64,000 bases of DNA from Opitutus sp. GTDB lineage: Bacteria; Verrucomicrobiota; Verrucomicrobiia; Opitutales; Opitutaceae. Both the position numbers and the translations under genes were made by a program. Below the pieces are notes generated by a model that saw only the letters and a program-made list of their open reading frames with translations, was not told the origin of the DNA and made no database searches. Below, piece by piece: positions 17,841-27,953 of the stretch. Location: contig JANPZY010000001.1 in the NCBI GenBank assembly GCA_024707325.1, positions 1,116,001 to 1,180,000 of the forward strand. Reading direction: 5' to 3'. Each line of letters starts with the position of its first letter. Positions within the stretch are counted from its first letter, which is position 1.

Positions 17841-19250
17841 TCAATCGTGCCGGGTGCGCAGGGTAAAATTCAGCGGCAAGGTCGGATCGGCTTCGGCGGG
17901 AGGCGGCACGTCGGAGGCACTGGTTGCGAGGTGGGAGAGTTTCGTGCCGAGATCGCCTGGCGTGTAGAAGGCGTTGAAGCGTCCTTCCTTTTTGGTGATC
18001 AGCAGCCCACGCTCGACGAGGTCGAAGAGATCGTTACGCGCAGTCTGAAATGAGACGCCATGGCTCCGCTGGTGGCCGGCGATCAAATAGCGGGCGCCCG
18101 CGTGTTGAAGGGCATGGCTCAGAAGTGCCTGTTGCCTGTGATTGAGTCCCTGGAGACCGCGCAGGCATTGCTCCGCGGTGTGGAGCTCGGCTGTTTTCCG
18201 CGTAACGTAGTCGTGCAGCGCCTGCACGGCCTCTTCGATTACCTCTGTCTGATGCAGGATGAAATAAGTGAGATCGTTCCCGTCGCTTTCCGTATGAAGG
18301 AATGCGCGTGCGTAACGCATCGGCGCACGGAGAAGGATTTGAGAAATGGAAATGAATTCAAAGAGCGTGTAGCCCGCGTGCAGCATCGACCAATAAAACA
18401 AGGCTCGGGCGGTGCGACCGTTGCCGTCGACAAAGGGATGATCGTAAGCTAGCCAGAAGTGCAGGACGATCGCACGGACTACCGGATGAATGAAGTAGTC
18501 GGGAGTGGAAGCGTTCGCGAAAGCACACATCGCCTGCATGCGATCTGCGAGTTCGGCTGCCGGAGGTGGTTCATGGAAGACGGTGCCTTCCATATCCTCG
18601 ACGCGGACATTTTCATCCGATCGACGGAAGCGACCCGCAGCGTCGGACTTGTCGAGTGTGCCCGCAGTGACCAATGCGTGCAGTTCCATGACGGTGTCAG
18701 GCGTCAGCGGTCCCGTGCGTAAAGACCGGATGCGCTGCATCGTGGCGTAATTGTTTAGGATCATCCGTTCGCTGTTGTCTCGGGGAGGTCTTCCCGTGCG
18801 GAGGAGTTCCTTGGCGACCTGACGCGTCGTTACTGCTCCCTCCAGTTGGCTTGAGGTAATGGACTCTTGGACTAGCGCGCTGATGACATACTGATCCCGA
18901 CTCGCGGGGGCGGTGACTGCTGTGGGCAGGTCCAGAGCAAGGCCCAGCCCTCGATCGATGACGTGAAGGCGTTCAGCGACCGCATCGGGGATACCGAGCT
19001 GAAATGGGCGACCATTTGGATCGTGTAGAGGAATGGGGCGCCACTTCGCGAGGCGGCCGATCTTCAAAGTCGCCCACCACGACTCAGGAGTGTGGCCCTC
19101 GGGTGTGGGGCGATATCTTTGATCTTCCCAATGGAGGTAGCGGTCTTGGCTCGATGCCCTTGAAACATCATCAAACACAAGATCCCGAACGTCTTGAGGC
19201 AGTTTTGCGACGATCTCAGTCCATGTTGGAGGTTTCGGGGGAAGTTTCAT
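17841..19250 (-). CDS. Fic family protein (AMPylase) with N-terminal inhibitory motif
   Basis: 469 residues. Fic enzymes move AMP or other phosphate groups onto target proteins. The catalytic loop HPFVDGNGRTARALFYW (about 275-291) matches HPFxxGNGRxxR fully, so it is probably active. SSQLEG (about 134-139) fits the (S/T)xxxE(G/N) inhibitory helix of class II Fic proteins, which lies before the Fic core. The C-terminal quarter (GHQRSHGVSFQTARNDLFDL, ERGLLITKKEGRFNAFY) is a winged-helix-like domain that may bind DNA. Upstream at 19269-19348 are repeated GAATGA half-sites. No antitoxin gene is adjacent. Confidence 0.9.
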   Translation of the reverse strand: MKLPPKPPTWTEIVAKLPQDVRDLVFDDVSRASSQDRYLHWEDQRYRPTPEGHTPESWWATLKIGRLAKWRPIPLHDPNGRPFQLGIPDAVAERLHVIDRGLGLALDLPTAVTAPASRDQYVISALVQESITSSQLEGAVTTRQVAKELLRTGRPPRDNSERMILNNYATMQRIRSLRTGPLTPDTVMELHALVTAGTLDKSDAAGRFRRSDENVRVEDMEGTVFHEPPPAAELADRMQAMCAFANASTPDYFIHPVVRAIVLHFWLAYDHPFVDGNGRTARALFYWSMLHAGYTLFEFISISQILLRAPMRYARAFLHTESDGNDLTYFILHQTEVIEEAVQALHDYVTRKTAELHTAEQCLRGLQGLNHRQQALLSHALQHAGARYLIAGHQRSHGVSFQTARNDLFDLVERGLLITKKEGRFNAFYTPGDLGTKLSHLATSASDVPPPAEADPTLPLNFTLRTRHD

Positions 19251-19268
19251 TATTCCAAATTTGATTGA

Positions 19269-19348
19269 ATTAGAATGAAACTGGAATGAGCGGATAGGGC
19301 AAATTCATTTTAATTTGGTGACGATTAGAATGAATTTAGAGTGAACGG
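19269..19348. promoter_or_regulatory. candidate operator: paired direct repeats upstream of fic
   Basis: AT-rich patch in a GC-rich genome, just upstream of the fic start. Two imperfect 25-bp direct repeats (19269-19293 and 19324-19348) each contain two GAATGA-like half-sites 11 bp apart (19273/19284 and 19328/19339). An inverted TTCATT lies between them at 19304. The layout suggests a promoter with operator sites, perhaps bound by the winged-helix tail of Fic itself (inference). Confidence 0.55.
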
Positions 19349-19354
19349 ACTCCG

Positions 19355-19382
19355 AAAAAGCCGCGCCCTTGTGAGGCGCGGC
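19355..19382 (-). terminator. rho-independent terminator for gnd
   Basis: On the minus strand, stem GCCGCGCC/GGCGCGGC with loop TCACAAG followed by TTTTT, about 50 nt beyond the gnd stop. Confidence 0.8.
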
Positions 19383-19387
19383 TTGGG

Positions 19388-19420
19388 AGAGAACGAGAAA
19401 GAGTAAGAGAACGAGAACGA
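19388..19420. repeat. low-complexity GAGAACG/AAAGAG tract
   Basis: Single arm of the family seen at 418-458, 870-904 and 2117-2208, placed between the gnd stop and its terminator. Confidence 0.7.
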
Positions 19421-19431
19421 TTTCTTGTCGC

Positions 19432-20940
19432 TTACGCTTCGAGCTGCGGGCGGGTCGGCTCGGGCCAGTCGACGTGGAAGAACTTGCCGCGGGGCTTGTC
19501 CACGCGCTCGTAGGTGTGGGCGCCGAAGTAGTCGCGCTGGGCCTGGAGTAGGTTGGCCGGGAGGCGGGCGGCGCGGTAGGCGTCGTAGTAGCTGAGCGCC
19601 GACGCGAAGGTCGGGACGCTGATGCCGTTTTCGACGGCGAGGCTCACCACCTTGCGCCAGTTGGCCTGCGCCTTCTGGATCGTCTTGTTGAAATACGGAT
19701 CGAGGAGGAGGTTCGCGAGTTTCGGGTTCTTCGCGTAGGCCTCGGTGATCTTCTGGAGGAAGGCCGCGCGAATGATACAGCCGCCGCGCCAGATCTGGGC
19801 GATTTGGCCGAAGTTGAGTTTCCAGCCGTATTCGAGCTGCGCGGTGCGCATGAGTTGGAAGCCCTGCGCGTAGGAGCAGATCTTCGAGCAGTAGAGGGCG
19901 TCGTGGATCGCCTGGATGAGCTCCTTCTTCTTGGCCGCGGAAACGGGCTTCACCTTCGGGCCCTTGAGGAGCTTCGAGGCGGCGACGCGCTCTTCCTTGA
20001 TGGCGGAGATGCAGCGGGCGAAGACCGACTCGGCGATCGTCGGAGCCGGCACACCCATGTCGAGGGCGTTGACCGAGGTCCATTTGCCCGTGCCCTTCTG
20101 GCCGGCGGTGTCGAGAACGACATCGACGAAAGGTTTCTTCGAGGCCGGGTCCTTCTGCTTGAGGATGTCGGCGGTGATCTCGATGAGGAAGCTGTCGAGC
20201 GCGCCCTTGTTCCAGGTGGAGAAAATCTCACCCATCTCGGCGGGCTTCAGGCCGAGGAGGCCCTTCATGAGCTCGTAGGCCTCACAGATCATCTGCATGT
20301 CGCCATACTCGATGCCGTTGTGGACCATCTTCACGTAGTGGCCGGCACCGTTTTCGCCGATGTAAGTGGTGCAGGGCACGCCGCCCTTCACGGGCTTGCC
20401 GGGCTTGGCGCCGAGGAGGGGCTTGCCGGTCTTCTTGTCGACCTTGGCCGCGATGGCGGTCCAGATCGGCTTGAGCTCCTTCCACGACGAGATGTCGCCG
20501 CCGGGCATGAGCGAGGGGCCGAAACGCGCGCCTTCTTCGCCGCCGGAAACGCCGGAACCGATGAAGCGGAGGCCTTTTTCCTTGAGGGCTTTTTCGCGAC
20601 GGATCGTGTCGGTCCAGAGCGCGTTGCCGCCGTCGATGATGATGTCACCGGGCTCGAACACGGAGACGAGGCCGTCGATCACGGCGTCAGTGGCCTTGCC
20701 GGCCTGGACGAGGATGATGGCCTTGCGGGGCTTCGCGAGCGACGCGGCGAACTCCTCGAGGGTCTTGGTGCCGACGAGGCCGCCGGGCGTGTTGGGGTTT
20801 TCCGCGATGAACTTGTCGGTCTTTTCGGTCGTGCGGTTGTAAACCGAGATCTGAAAGCCGTGGTCGGCGATGTTGAGCGCGAGATTCTGACCCATCACGG
20901 CGAGACCGATGAGTCCGATGTCAGAGTGCGTTTTGGCCAT
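19432..20940 (-). CDS. gnd: 6-phosphogluconate dehydrogenase, decarboxylating
   Basis: 502 residues. Converts 6-phosphogluconate and NADP+ to ribulose 5-phosphate, CO2 and NADPH in the oxidative pentose phosphate pathway; cytosolic dimer. N-terminal Rossmann domain [20 protein letters not shown]. Substrate-binding stretch [20 protein letters not shown]. Catalytic Lys/Asn region [21 protein letters not shown]-terminal all-helical domain with [20 protein letters not shown]. Start ATG 20940 ([10 protein letters not shown]) chosen over an ATG 24 bp upstream because family members begin near this residue. No strong Shine-Dalgarno. Confidence 0.95.
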   Translation of the reverse strand: MAKTHSDIGLIGLAVMGQNLALNIADHGFQISVYNRTTEKTDKFIAENPNTPGGLVGTKTLEEFAASLAKPRKAIILVQAGKATDAVIDGLVSVFEPGDIIIDGGNALWTDTIRREKALKEKGLRFIGSGVSGGEEGARFGPSLMPGGDISSWKELKPIWTAIAAKVDKKTGKPLLGAKPGKPVKGGVPCTTYIGENGAGHYVKMVHNGIEYGDMQMICEAYELMKGLLGLKPAEMGEIFSTWNKGALDSFLIEITADILKQKDPASKKPFVDVVLDTAGQKGTGKWTSVNALDMGVPAPTIAESVFARCISAIKEERVAASKLLKGPKVKPVSAAKKKELIQAIHDALYCSKICSYAQGFQLMRTAQLEYGWKLNFGQIAQIWRGGCIIRAAFLQKITEAYAKNPKLANLLLDPYFNKTIQKAQANWRKVVSLAVENGISVPTFASALSYYDAYRAARLPANLLQAQRDYFGAHTYERVDKPRGKFFHVDWPEPTRPQLEA

Positions 20941-21044
20941 GAGAGAAAGTGAGGAAAGATGCATCTATCCCCCTCGTTGCGCAAAAACCACCCTGTTTTT
21001 CTGCGCGGACGTCATAATTGGCGGAAAGGCGACCGCCGTGCGGC

Positions 21045-21371
21045 TCAACGCCCCGGATGCTTGCCCTTCGACGGGAAAAAGCCCGCGAACACTTCCACGA
21101 CCGGCGTGGCCCACGACGGCTCGTTGCGCTCGTAGATCCACGTGAAGCCCACGATGCTGAGCCCGACCGCCACGATGATCGCGAGCAGGCCCTTGTGCAT
21201 CTGGCCGATCTTTCGCAGCAGCACGACGACGATCACGACCGCGAGAATCGCGACGCCGAGCTTCCACCAAAACTCCAGCGGGATCTGCTGGATCTTCTCG
21301 AGCACCGTCGGCGTTTGCTCGGCGGCAGGCGAAGACGGGGTGCTGGCGGAGGCGGTCGCGAGAGGAAGCAT
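21045..21371 (-). CDS. small membrane protein, two helices
   Basis: 108 residues with two predicted helices (about 38-52, GVAILAVVIVVVLL, and 63-79, LLAIIVAVGLSIVGFTW), joined by a basic loop RKIGQMHKG. No family recognised. It sits alone between gnd and nuoN on the same strand, with 104- and 72-bp gaps. Confidence 0.7.
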   Translation of the reverse strand: MLPLATASASTPSSPAAEQTPTVLEKIQQIPLEFWWKLGVAILAVVIVVVLLRKIGQMHKGLLAIIVAVGLSIVGFTWIYERNEPSWATPVVEVFAGFFPSKGKHPGR

Positions 21372-21443
21372 CGGCGGAAGAACTAGAAAACCGTCCGCGC
21401 GCGCGGCGAGCCTCTTCCGCCGGCGCGCGACTTTAGCGAGCTG

Positions 21444-22919
21444 TTAACCAATCAAGAACATCCGCAGCACCACGTGCGGGAACGCACCCAGCACGAGCAG
21501 CAAACCGGCTGCAACCACGAGCGGCAGCGCATCGAGTCGGACCACGATGCGGCTGGAGTCGGGCGGAGGTGCGGACACCCACGCGGCCTTGAGCACGAGC
21601 AGATAGTAGTAGAGCGCGACCGCACTCAGCGCGATCGCCAGCAGCGTGAGCGCGCCCACCGACGACGCCATGCCACCCACCTGCAACGCGCCCGCAAACA
21701 CGGAGAATTTTCCAAAAAAGCCCGCCAGCGGTGGCACCCCCGCGAGCGAGAGCAGATAAACCAGCAGGCACAGCGCGAGCACCGGCGAGCGACGATGCAA
21801 ACCCGCGAGATCCGCGAGCGTGTCGCAGCGACCGGTGTGACGCTCCACCACGCCGATCACGCCAAACGCGCCGACCGTCGCGAGACCATACGTGAGCACG
21901 TAGTAGAAGAGCGGCGCCACGCCGCTGCGTCCGGCGACCATCACGCCGATCAACATCACGCCCGCGTGTCCGATCGCCGAATACGCCAGCAGTCGCCGCA
22001 CGCTCGTCTGCGCGAGCGCGGCGAGATTGCCGAGCAACAGCGAGCCACCGGCGAGAATCGCGAGCAGCGTCAGCCAGCCCGGCGAATCGAGCGGCGCGGC
22101 GAACGTTCCGCCCACACCCGCGAGTCCGTGCCAGAACAACCGCGCGAACACCGCGACGCCCGCGAGCTTCGAGGCCGACGCGATCAACGCGGCGGAGCTC
22201 GGCGGAGCGCCTTGATAGACATCGGGCGCCCACAAGTGAAACGGCGCCGCGGCGGCCTTGAAGCCAAACGCCACCACGATCATCGCGAGCGCGACGTAGA
22301 GCAGCGGAGCGTTGCCGCCGGCCTGCAGCGCGGCGGAAATTTTCGGCAGCTCGATCGAGCCCGTGAGACCGTAGAGCAGACTGAAACCAAAGAGCAGAAA
22401 CGCTGCGGCCATGCCGCCGAAGAGAAAATATTTCAGACCCGCCTCCGCCGATTCAGGCCGGGTCTTGTCGAAACCGGCGAGCACGTAGAGCGAGAGACTC
22501 GCGAGCTCGATCGCGACGAACACGAGCAGGAGTTGTTGCGCCGCCGCCATCACGAGAAAACCCGTCGTCGCGAAGAGCAGCACGGCGACATACTCCGCGG
22601 GATTTCGCTGCACGCGCAGCGCTGGCAAGGTCGCGAGCGTGAGCAGCGCGAGCAACAACACGCCGAGTCGCGTCATCAGCGCGAGCGCATCGAACGTCAG
22701 CACGCCGCCAAACACCGCGCCCGCGAAGCCGAACCGCATCACGTGCCACGAGGCCAGCACCGCCGCGATGCTGCCGAGAGCCGCCGACGCGCGGCAGCGA
22801 TCCTCGAGCGCGGCCTTGCGGCCGAACGCGAGATCGTAGCCGATCACCAGCAGTGCGCCGAAAACGAGCGAGAGTTCCGGCAGCAGCGCCAGGCCGAGTT
22901 GGGAATAGTTCGGCATCAT
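21444..22919 (-). CDS. nuoN: NADH-quinone oxidoreductase subunit N
   Basis: 491 residues, about 14 membrane helices; antiporter-like proton-channel subunit of complex I. Conserved polar residues are present: Glu in VAIELASLSLYVLAGF (TM5), Lys in VAFGFKAAAAPFHLWAPDVY (TM7) and Lys in PPLAGFFGKFSVFAGAL (TM12). Last gene of the nuo operon. Its start overlaps the nuoM2 stop by 4 bp (22916-22919). Confidence 0.95.
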   Translation of the reverse strand: MMPNYSQLGLALLPELSLVFGALLVIGYDLAFGRKAALEDRCRASAALGSIAAVLASWHVMRFGFAGAVFGGVLTFDALALMTRLGVLLLALLTLATLPALRVQRNPAEYVAVLLFATTGFLVMAAAQQLLLVFVAIELASLSLYVLAGFDKTRPESAEAGLKYFLFGGMAAAFLLFGFSLLYGLTGSIELPKISAALQAGGNAPLLYVALAMIVVAFGFKAAAAPFHLWAPDVYQGAPPSSAALIASASKLAGVAVFARLFWHGLAGVGGTFAAPLDSPGWLTLLAILAGGSLLLGNLAALAQTSVRRLLAYSAIGHAGVMLIGVMVAGRSGVAPLFYYVLTYGLATVGAFGVIGVVERHTGRCDTLADLAGLHRRSPVLALCLLVYLLSLAGVPPLAGFFGKFSVFAGALQVGGMASSVGALTLLAIALSAVALYYYLLVLKAAWVSAPPPDSSRIVVRLDALPLVVAAGLLLVLGAFPHVVLRMFLIG

Positions 22920-24427
22920 GACGAAAACCCTTTCAACACCGCTTCAAAGGCGGGCGAACGCAGCGCCGGTTCGATCCAGCGCAGCAAGGCATCCGGTTGC
23001 AGACCGACATACACGGTCGCGACCAGCAGCAGGAGCGCGCCGGCTTTTTCGGGCCACGTGATCGGTTCGTGCACACCGGAATGCTCGGCGAGTTGCGGCG
23101 CGTTCGCGGCTTGTTCGACTTGGCCGAAGAACGAAATGTGCACCGCGCGCAGCGTGAACGCGGCCGCGACCACCACGCCCGCCGCGGCTGCGAGCGTCCA
23201 CACGGGCGACACGTTCCACGTGCCGATCAAAATCGAAAGCTCGGCGGGGAAACCGGAGAACCCGGGCATGCCCATCGACGCGAGACCCGCGATCACGAAC
23301 GTGACGCCCGCAAACGGCATCCACCGAAACAGCGGCATCGCGCGCAGATCGGCGAAGCGTCGCGTGTGCGTGCGTTCGTAAACCATGCGGCCGACGACTG
23401 CGAAGAGCAGCCCGGCGATCACGCCGTGCGAGAACATCTGCAGCACCGCACCCGACGCCGCGCGCACGTTGCCCGCCGCGAGACCAAGCAGCACGAAGCC
23501 CATGTGGCTCACGCTCGAGTAGGCGATGACGAACTTGAAATCCTCCTGCACGAGCGCGACGCAACCGGCGTAAAGAATGCCCGCGATCGCGAGCCACGCG
23601 ATGACCGGTTGCCACAGCAGAAACGCTTCCGGAAAGAGCGGCATCGCCACGCGCAGGCAACCGTAGGCGCCGAGCTTCATGACGACGCCGGCGAGGAGCA
23701 TCGACGCCGCGGTCGGCGCAGCCACGTGACCGGTTGGCGCCCACGTATGTAGCGGAAAAATACCCGCGAGCGTCGCGAAACCGAAGAAGAGCAGCGCGAA
23801 GACGACCGCTTGTTGCGCCGCGGGGAGATTTGCCGCGGCCTGCGTGAGATCGCCGAGACCGAAGCTCGCGGCGTGTCCGACCGCATACGTCCACAACAGA
23901 CCGGCGAGCACGAGCGCGCTGCTCGCGAAGGAATACAGCACGAGCTTCATCGCGCCGTATTCGCGATTCGTGGAGCCCCAGTTCGCGATGAGGAAATACT
24001 TCGGGACGATCGCGATCTCGTAGAACACGAAGAACAGAAACGCGTCCGCGCTGAGAAACACGCCATACACGCCGCCGATCAGCGCGAGAAAGAGCGCGAA
24101 GAACTCACCCGTGCGTTTCTCGATATTCCAGGAGAAGAGCACGCCGACCGTCGCCGCGAGGCCGGTGAGCACCGCGAGCGTCAGGCTGATGCCGTCAGCC
24201 GCGAGATGGTAGCGGATGCCGAGCGACGGAATCCACGCCGCGTTGACGAGCGTCTGCAGCGCGGCGCTTGGTTGGAAATCGCACGCCGCCACGAGCGTGA
24301 GTGCCCAGCCCGCGAGCGCGGTGACGAGCGCGACGACGCGCGCGGCGGAAGCGGAGCGAGCGCCGACGGCGAGCGCGGCGACCGCGCCCACAAAGGAAAC
24401 ATAGACCGCGAAAGGCAGCGCGTTCAT
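22916..24427 (-). CDS. nuoM: NADH-quinone oxidoreductase subunit M, second paralog (NuoM2)
   Basis: 503 residues, NuoM-like antiporter fold, start ATG 24427 (MNALPFAVYVSFVG), 4-bp overlap with the upstream nuoM. TM5 keeps the Glu (VFYEIAIVPKYFLIANWG), with an extra Lys five residues later. TM7 reads GFATLAGIFPLHTWAPTGHV where canonical NuoM has AVK before the PLHxWLPDAH stretch, so the central channel Lys is replaced. Lys in LAGVVMKLGAYG (TM8) and Glu in SGFPAELSILIG (TM12) remain. A second NuoM in one operon marks a complex with four antiporter-like subunits. Divergence from its neighbour shows it is not a recent duplicate. Confidence 0.92.
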   Translation of the reverse strand: MNALPFAVYVSFVGAVAALAVGARSASAARVVALVTALAGWALTLVAACDFQPSAALQTLVNAAWIPSLGIRYHLAADGISLTLAVLTGLAATVGVLFSWNIEKRTGEFFALFLALIGGVYGVFLSADAFLFFVFYEIAIVPKYFLIANWGSTNREYGAMKLVLYSFASSALVLAGLLWTYAVGHAASFGLGDLTQAAANLPAAQQAVVFALLFFGFATLAGIFPLHTWAPTGHVAAPTAASMLLAGVVMKLGAYGCLRVAMPLFPEAFLLWQPVIAWLAIAGILYAGCVALVQEDFKFVIAYSSVSHMGFVLLGLAAGNVRAASGAVLQMFSHGVIAGLLFAVVGRMVYERTHTRRFADLRAMPLFRWMPFAGVTFVIAGLASMGMPGFSGFPAELSILIGTWNVSPVWTLAAAAGVVVAAAFTLRAVHISFFGQVEQAANAPQLAEHSGVHEPITWPEKAGALLLLVATVYVGLQPDALLRWIEPALRSPAFEAVLKGFSS

Positions 24428-25937
24428 GGCAGCACCTCCACCCAGCGGGCGACGAGCGGGTTGATGAATTGCGTGAGCACCTGCGGCGCGAGACCAAGCG
24501 CGAGCATCAGCAGCACACCGGGCAGCAGCGTGAACAACTCGAGCCGCGAAACATCGGAGAACGTCGCGACCGTGCCGCGCTGCGGACCGTGAAAGATCTT
24601 TTGCCACGCGGTGAGAAGGAACCACGCCGTCGCGAGCAGGCCGATCACCGCGACCGCCGCAGCCCACGGCACGAGACCGAACACACCGCGGAAAATCAGG
24701 AACTCACCGACGAAGCCGTTGAGGCCCGGCAGCCCGAGCGACGAAAACAGCGCGATGCCAAACAATCCCGCGAAGACCGGCATCGACGTCCGCACGCCGC
24801 CGAACTCGTCGAGCCCGCGCCGCTCGGCATTGCGACGCGCGAGCATCGCCGCGCCGAAGAACAACGCCGAGGCCGAGAGACCGTGGTTGAACATCTGAAG
24901 CAGCAATCCCACGAGCGCGGCCTGCGTCGCAGGCGGAGTCGTTTCCGCGGCCGCGGCGATCGCGAACAGCGCGAGCAGACAGTAGCTCACGTGGTTGAGC
25001 GACGAGTAGGCGATCATCCGCTTGAGGTCGCGCTGACGAATCGCGGCGAGCGCACCGAACACCACGCCGCCGAGCGCGAGCCAGAGAAGCGGCGTCGCGC
25101 ACGCCCGAAGTTCGGCGGGAAAGATCGGCCAGAGGATGCGCACGAAACCGTAAACGCCCATCTTGGACATCACGGCGGTGAGAAACATCGAAGTGCCGGC
25201 TGGCGCTTCGGCGTAAGCCTCGGGGAGCCACGTGTGCAACGGGAAGAGCGGCGCCTTCACCGCGAGTCCGACGAGCACCCCGACGAAGACCGCCACGTTC
25301 CACGCACCGAGCGCGCTGGCGAGTTCGCCACTCGTGCCGATTTCAGCGAGGAGCGCGAAATCGAGCGTGCCGGCCACCTGGTAAAGCGCGGCGAACGCGG
25401 CGAGCATGAACGCGCTGCCCGCCATCGTGTAGGTGAAAAATTGATACGCTGCGCGCGCGTGGCCGATGGGCCGCCCCAGATTTTGATGAGGAAGAACGCG
25501 GGCACGAGGCTCAGCTCCCAGAAGAGGAACCACGGCAGAAAATCCTGGGCGAGAAAGACGCCGAGCGCGGCGCTTTGCAGGAGCAGCAGGCACATCGCGT
25601 GCAGCCGCGGCTGGCGCGAGTCGTGCCACGTGGCGGCCAGGCTCGCGGGCGCGACCAGACCGGTGAGCAGCACGAGCAGGAGACTCATGCCGTCCAAGCC
25701 GAGATGATACGCCGCGCCGAGCGACGCGATCCACGGCACGTTTTCGACGAATTGCAGTCCGGGTGCTTGCGGATCGAAGCCCGCGATCGCGACCGCGGTG
25801 AGCGCGAGCGTGGAGAAACTGAAGAGCAATCCCAGCCAGCGGCTGGCCGCGTCGCTCGCGCTTCGCAGCAACGCGAGGACGAGCGCGCCGACCGCCGGGG
25901 CAAAGACGAGAAGAGAAAGCAGTGGGAGGGATTTCAT
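24424..25937 (-). CDS. nuoM: NADH-quinone oxidoreductase subunit M, one frameshift
   Basis: About 504 residues across one missing base. The N-terminal frame (start 25937, MKSLPLLSLLVFAPAVGALV) runs to FWELSLVPAFFLIKIWGG. The protein then continues in the other frame as HARAAYQFFTYTMAGSAFML. One extra C in the CCC run (GGG at 25468-25470 on plus) restores the frame. Canonical residues are present: Glu in FWELSL (TM5), Lys in GLAVKAPLFPLHTWLPEA (TM7), Lys in AVMSKMGVYGF (TM8), Glu in NGFVGEFLIF (TM12). Overlaps nuoL and nuoM2 by 4 bp each. Probably intact in the cell. Confidence 0.9.
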
Positions 25938-27949
25938 CGCGCACCTCCGATCACCAACACGAGAACGAGAAGGACGAACGCGACCGCCATCGTGAGCAGG
26001 TAGCCGTGCGCATCACCGGTCTGCGTGGCCGAGTAGGCGCGACCACCGGTGCGAAGCGTTTCGCTGCCGGAGTCAAAACCGGCGTTGAGCACGTTGTCCT
26101 CGGCTTCCTGATTCACGACCCCGATCCAGCGACCGAGCGCGGCGACCGCGCGCACCACACCGCCCCAAACGAGGCGATCGAAGGCGTCGGCGAGTTTTGC
26201 GAGAGCGAAGAACAAACGACCAAACGTCGCCGCGTAGAGTTCATCAAAGCCGAGCCGACGCGCGAGTGCATCGAACGCGGACGGTGCGGCGGACTCGAGC
26301 GGATCGGCCGCGTCGGCCGAGGTGCGCGGTTTGCGCAGATAAATCCACGCGCCGAGCCCGAGCCCAACACCGACCAGCGCGATCGAGAGAATCATCAGGC
26401 CGTGGCCGTGTGCGGCCTCCGTGTGCGCGAGCGGATCGAGTTTCTGCGCGAGCCACGGCGTGGGCCAGGCAAGCAGGCTGAGCGCGATGGTAGCGACGGC
26501 GAGGAGCACGAGCGGCACGGTCATTGTCGCGGAACTTTCGTGCGCGTGCTCGGCAGCGTGAGAACGGGGTTGGCCGAAGAAAACCTCGGCGACGAGACGC
26601 GTCATGTAGAACGCCGTGAGCACGACCGCGGTGAGGCCGAAAGCGAGCGGCAGTTGCGAAACCGGCCACGCGTGCGCGGCGTGGAGAATGGCTTCCTTGC
26701 TCCAGAATCCGCTGAAGAGGAACGGCACACCCGCGAGCGCCATCATGCCGATGGCAAACGTGGCAAACGTGAGCTTCATCTTCGGTGCGAGTCCGCCGAG
26801 TCGACGGATGTCCTGTTCGTGATGCGCCGCATGAATCACCGAGCCGGCGCCAAGGAAGAGCAGCGCCTTGAAGAAGGCGTGCGTGAGCAGATGAAAGATT
26901 GCCGCGACCCATGAGCCGACGCCGAGCGCGAGCATCATGTAGCCGAGCTGCGAGACCGTGGAGAACGCGAGCACGCGCTTGAGGTCGTTTTGCGCGACGG
27001 CGATGCACGCACCCATCAACGCAGTGATCGCACCGATCGCGGTGACGATCGTGAGCGCGTTCACCGGGGCTTCCGGGAGCGCGAGATCGGCGGACATCAG
27101 CGGATAGATGCGCGCGATGAGAAACACGCCGGCGGCGACCATCGTCGCGGCGTGGATAAGCGCGGAGACCGGCGTCGGACCCTCCATCGCATCGGGCAAC
27201 CACACATGCAGCGGGAACTGACCGGATTTGCCGATCGCGCCGCAGAAGATCAGGAGCCCGATCGCAGTCGAGACGGCGAGTCCGCCGAGCGTCGTTTCCG
27301 TGATGAGCAACGAGAGCGTGTCGGCTTCGAGCACTCCGGCGCCGTTGTCGTAGAACAGCAGCGAGCCGGTGGCGTGGTAGAGCCACAACAGGCCGAGCAG
27401 GAAACCGAGATCGCCGATGCGCGTGGTGATGAACGCCTTTTTCGCGGCGGCTGCGGCCTCGGGTTTGTGGAACCAGAAACCGATGAGCAGATACGACGCG
27501 AGGCCGACGAGCTCCCAGCTCACGAAGACCAGCAGCAGCGAGTTGGCGACGAGGATGCCGAGCATCGCGGCGGCGAAGAGGCTCAGGAAGCAGAAGAAGC
27601 GCGTGAAGTTGGCGTCCTCCTTCATGTAGCCGGTGCTGAAGATAAAGATCAGCGACCCGACGAAGGTAACCATCACGCACATGAACGCCGTGAGCGGATC
27701 GAGCAGCCAACCGAGCTGCAGGGCCTCACTGCCGAACGCGAACCACGTGAAGTTATGCGTCAGGTGCGCCGAGGGATCGACGAGCGCCGTGCGCAGCGCG
27801 AGGCACGACAGCACAAACGAGCCGAGCATGGCTGCGATCGCCGCGCCGGCCGCGAGCGTGCGACCACCACGCGGCGTGAGCGCACCGATCGCCGCCGCTG
27901 CGAGCGGCAGTGCCGGGATGAGCCAGAGAAGTTGGACGGAAAAGCTCAT
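25934..27949 (-). CDS. nuoL: NADH-quinone oxidoreductase subunit L, extended
   Basis: 671 residues, about 16 membrane helices; distal proton-pumping subunit. Start ATG 27949 (MSFSVQLLWLIPALP). Key residues: Glu in VSWELVGLASYLLIGFW, Lys in GAIGKSGQFPLHVWLPDAM, Lys in FSGFWSKEAILHAAHAWP. The C-terminal linker between the last two helices, which forms the long lateral helix of complex I, is about 110 residues. That is roughly 30 more than I recall for E. coli NuoL (613 residues in all). An extended lateral helix is what a complex with an additional antiporter subunit would need (inference). Upstream lies a 111-bp gap with a hairpin repeat. Confidence 0.95.
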   Translation of the reverse strand: MSFSVQLLWLIPALPLAAAAIGALTPRGGRTLAAGAAIAAMLGSFVLSCLALRTALVDPSAHLTHNFTWFAFGSEALQLGWLLDPLTAFMCVMVTFVGSLIFIFSTGYMKEDANFTRFFCFLSLFAAAMLGILVANSLLLVFVSWELVGLASYLLIGFWFHKPEAAAAAKKAFITTRIGDLGFLLGLLWLYHATGSLLFYDNGAGVLEADTLSLLITETTLGGLAVSTAIGLLIFCGAIGKSGQFPLHVWLPDAMEGPTPVSALIHAATMVAAGVFLIARIYPLMSADLALPEAPVNALTIVTAIGAITALMGACIAVAQNDLKRVLAFSTVSQLGYMMLALGVGSWVAAIFHLLTHAFFKALLFLGAGSVIHAAHHEQDIRRLGGLAPKMKLTFATFAIGMMALAGVPFLFSGFWSKEAILHAAHAWPVSQLPLAFGLTAVVLTAFYMTRLVAEVFFGQPRSHAAEHAHESSATMTVPLVLLAVATIALSLLAWPTPWLAQKLDPLAHTEAAHGHGLMILSIALVGVGLGLGAWIYLRKPRTSADAADPLESAAPSAFDALARRLGFDELYAATFGRLFFALAKLADAFDRLVWGGVVRAVAALGRWIGVVNQEAEDNVLNAGFDSGSETLRTGGRAYSATQTGDAHGYLLTMAVAFVLLVLVLVIGGAR

Positions 27950-27953
27950 GCAG

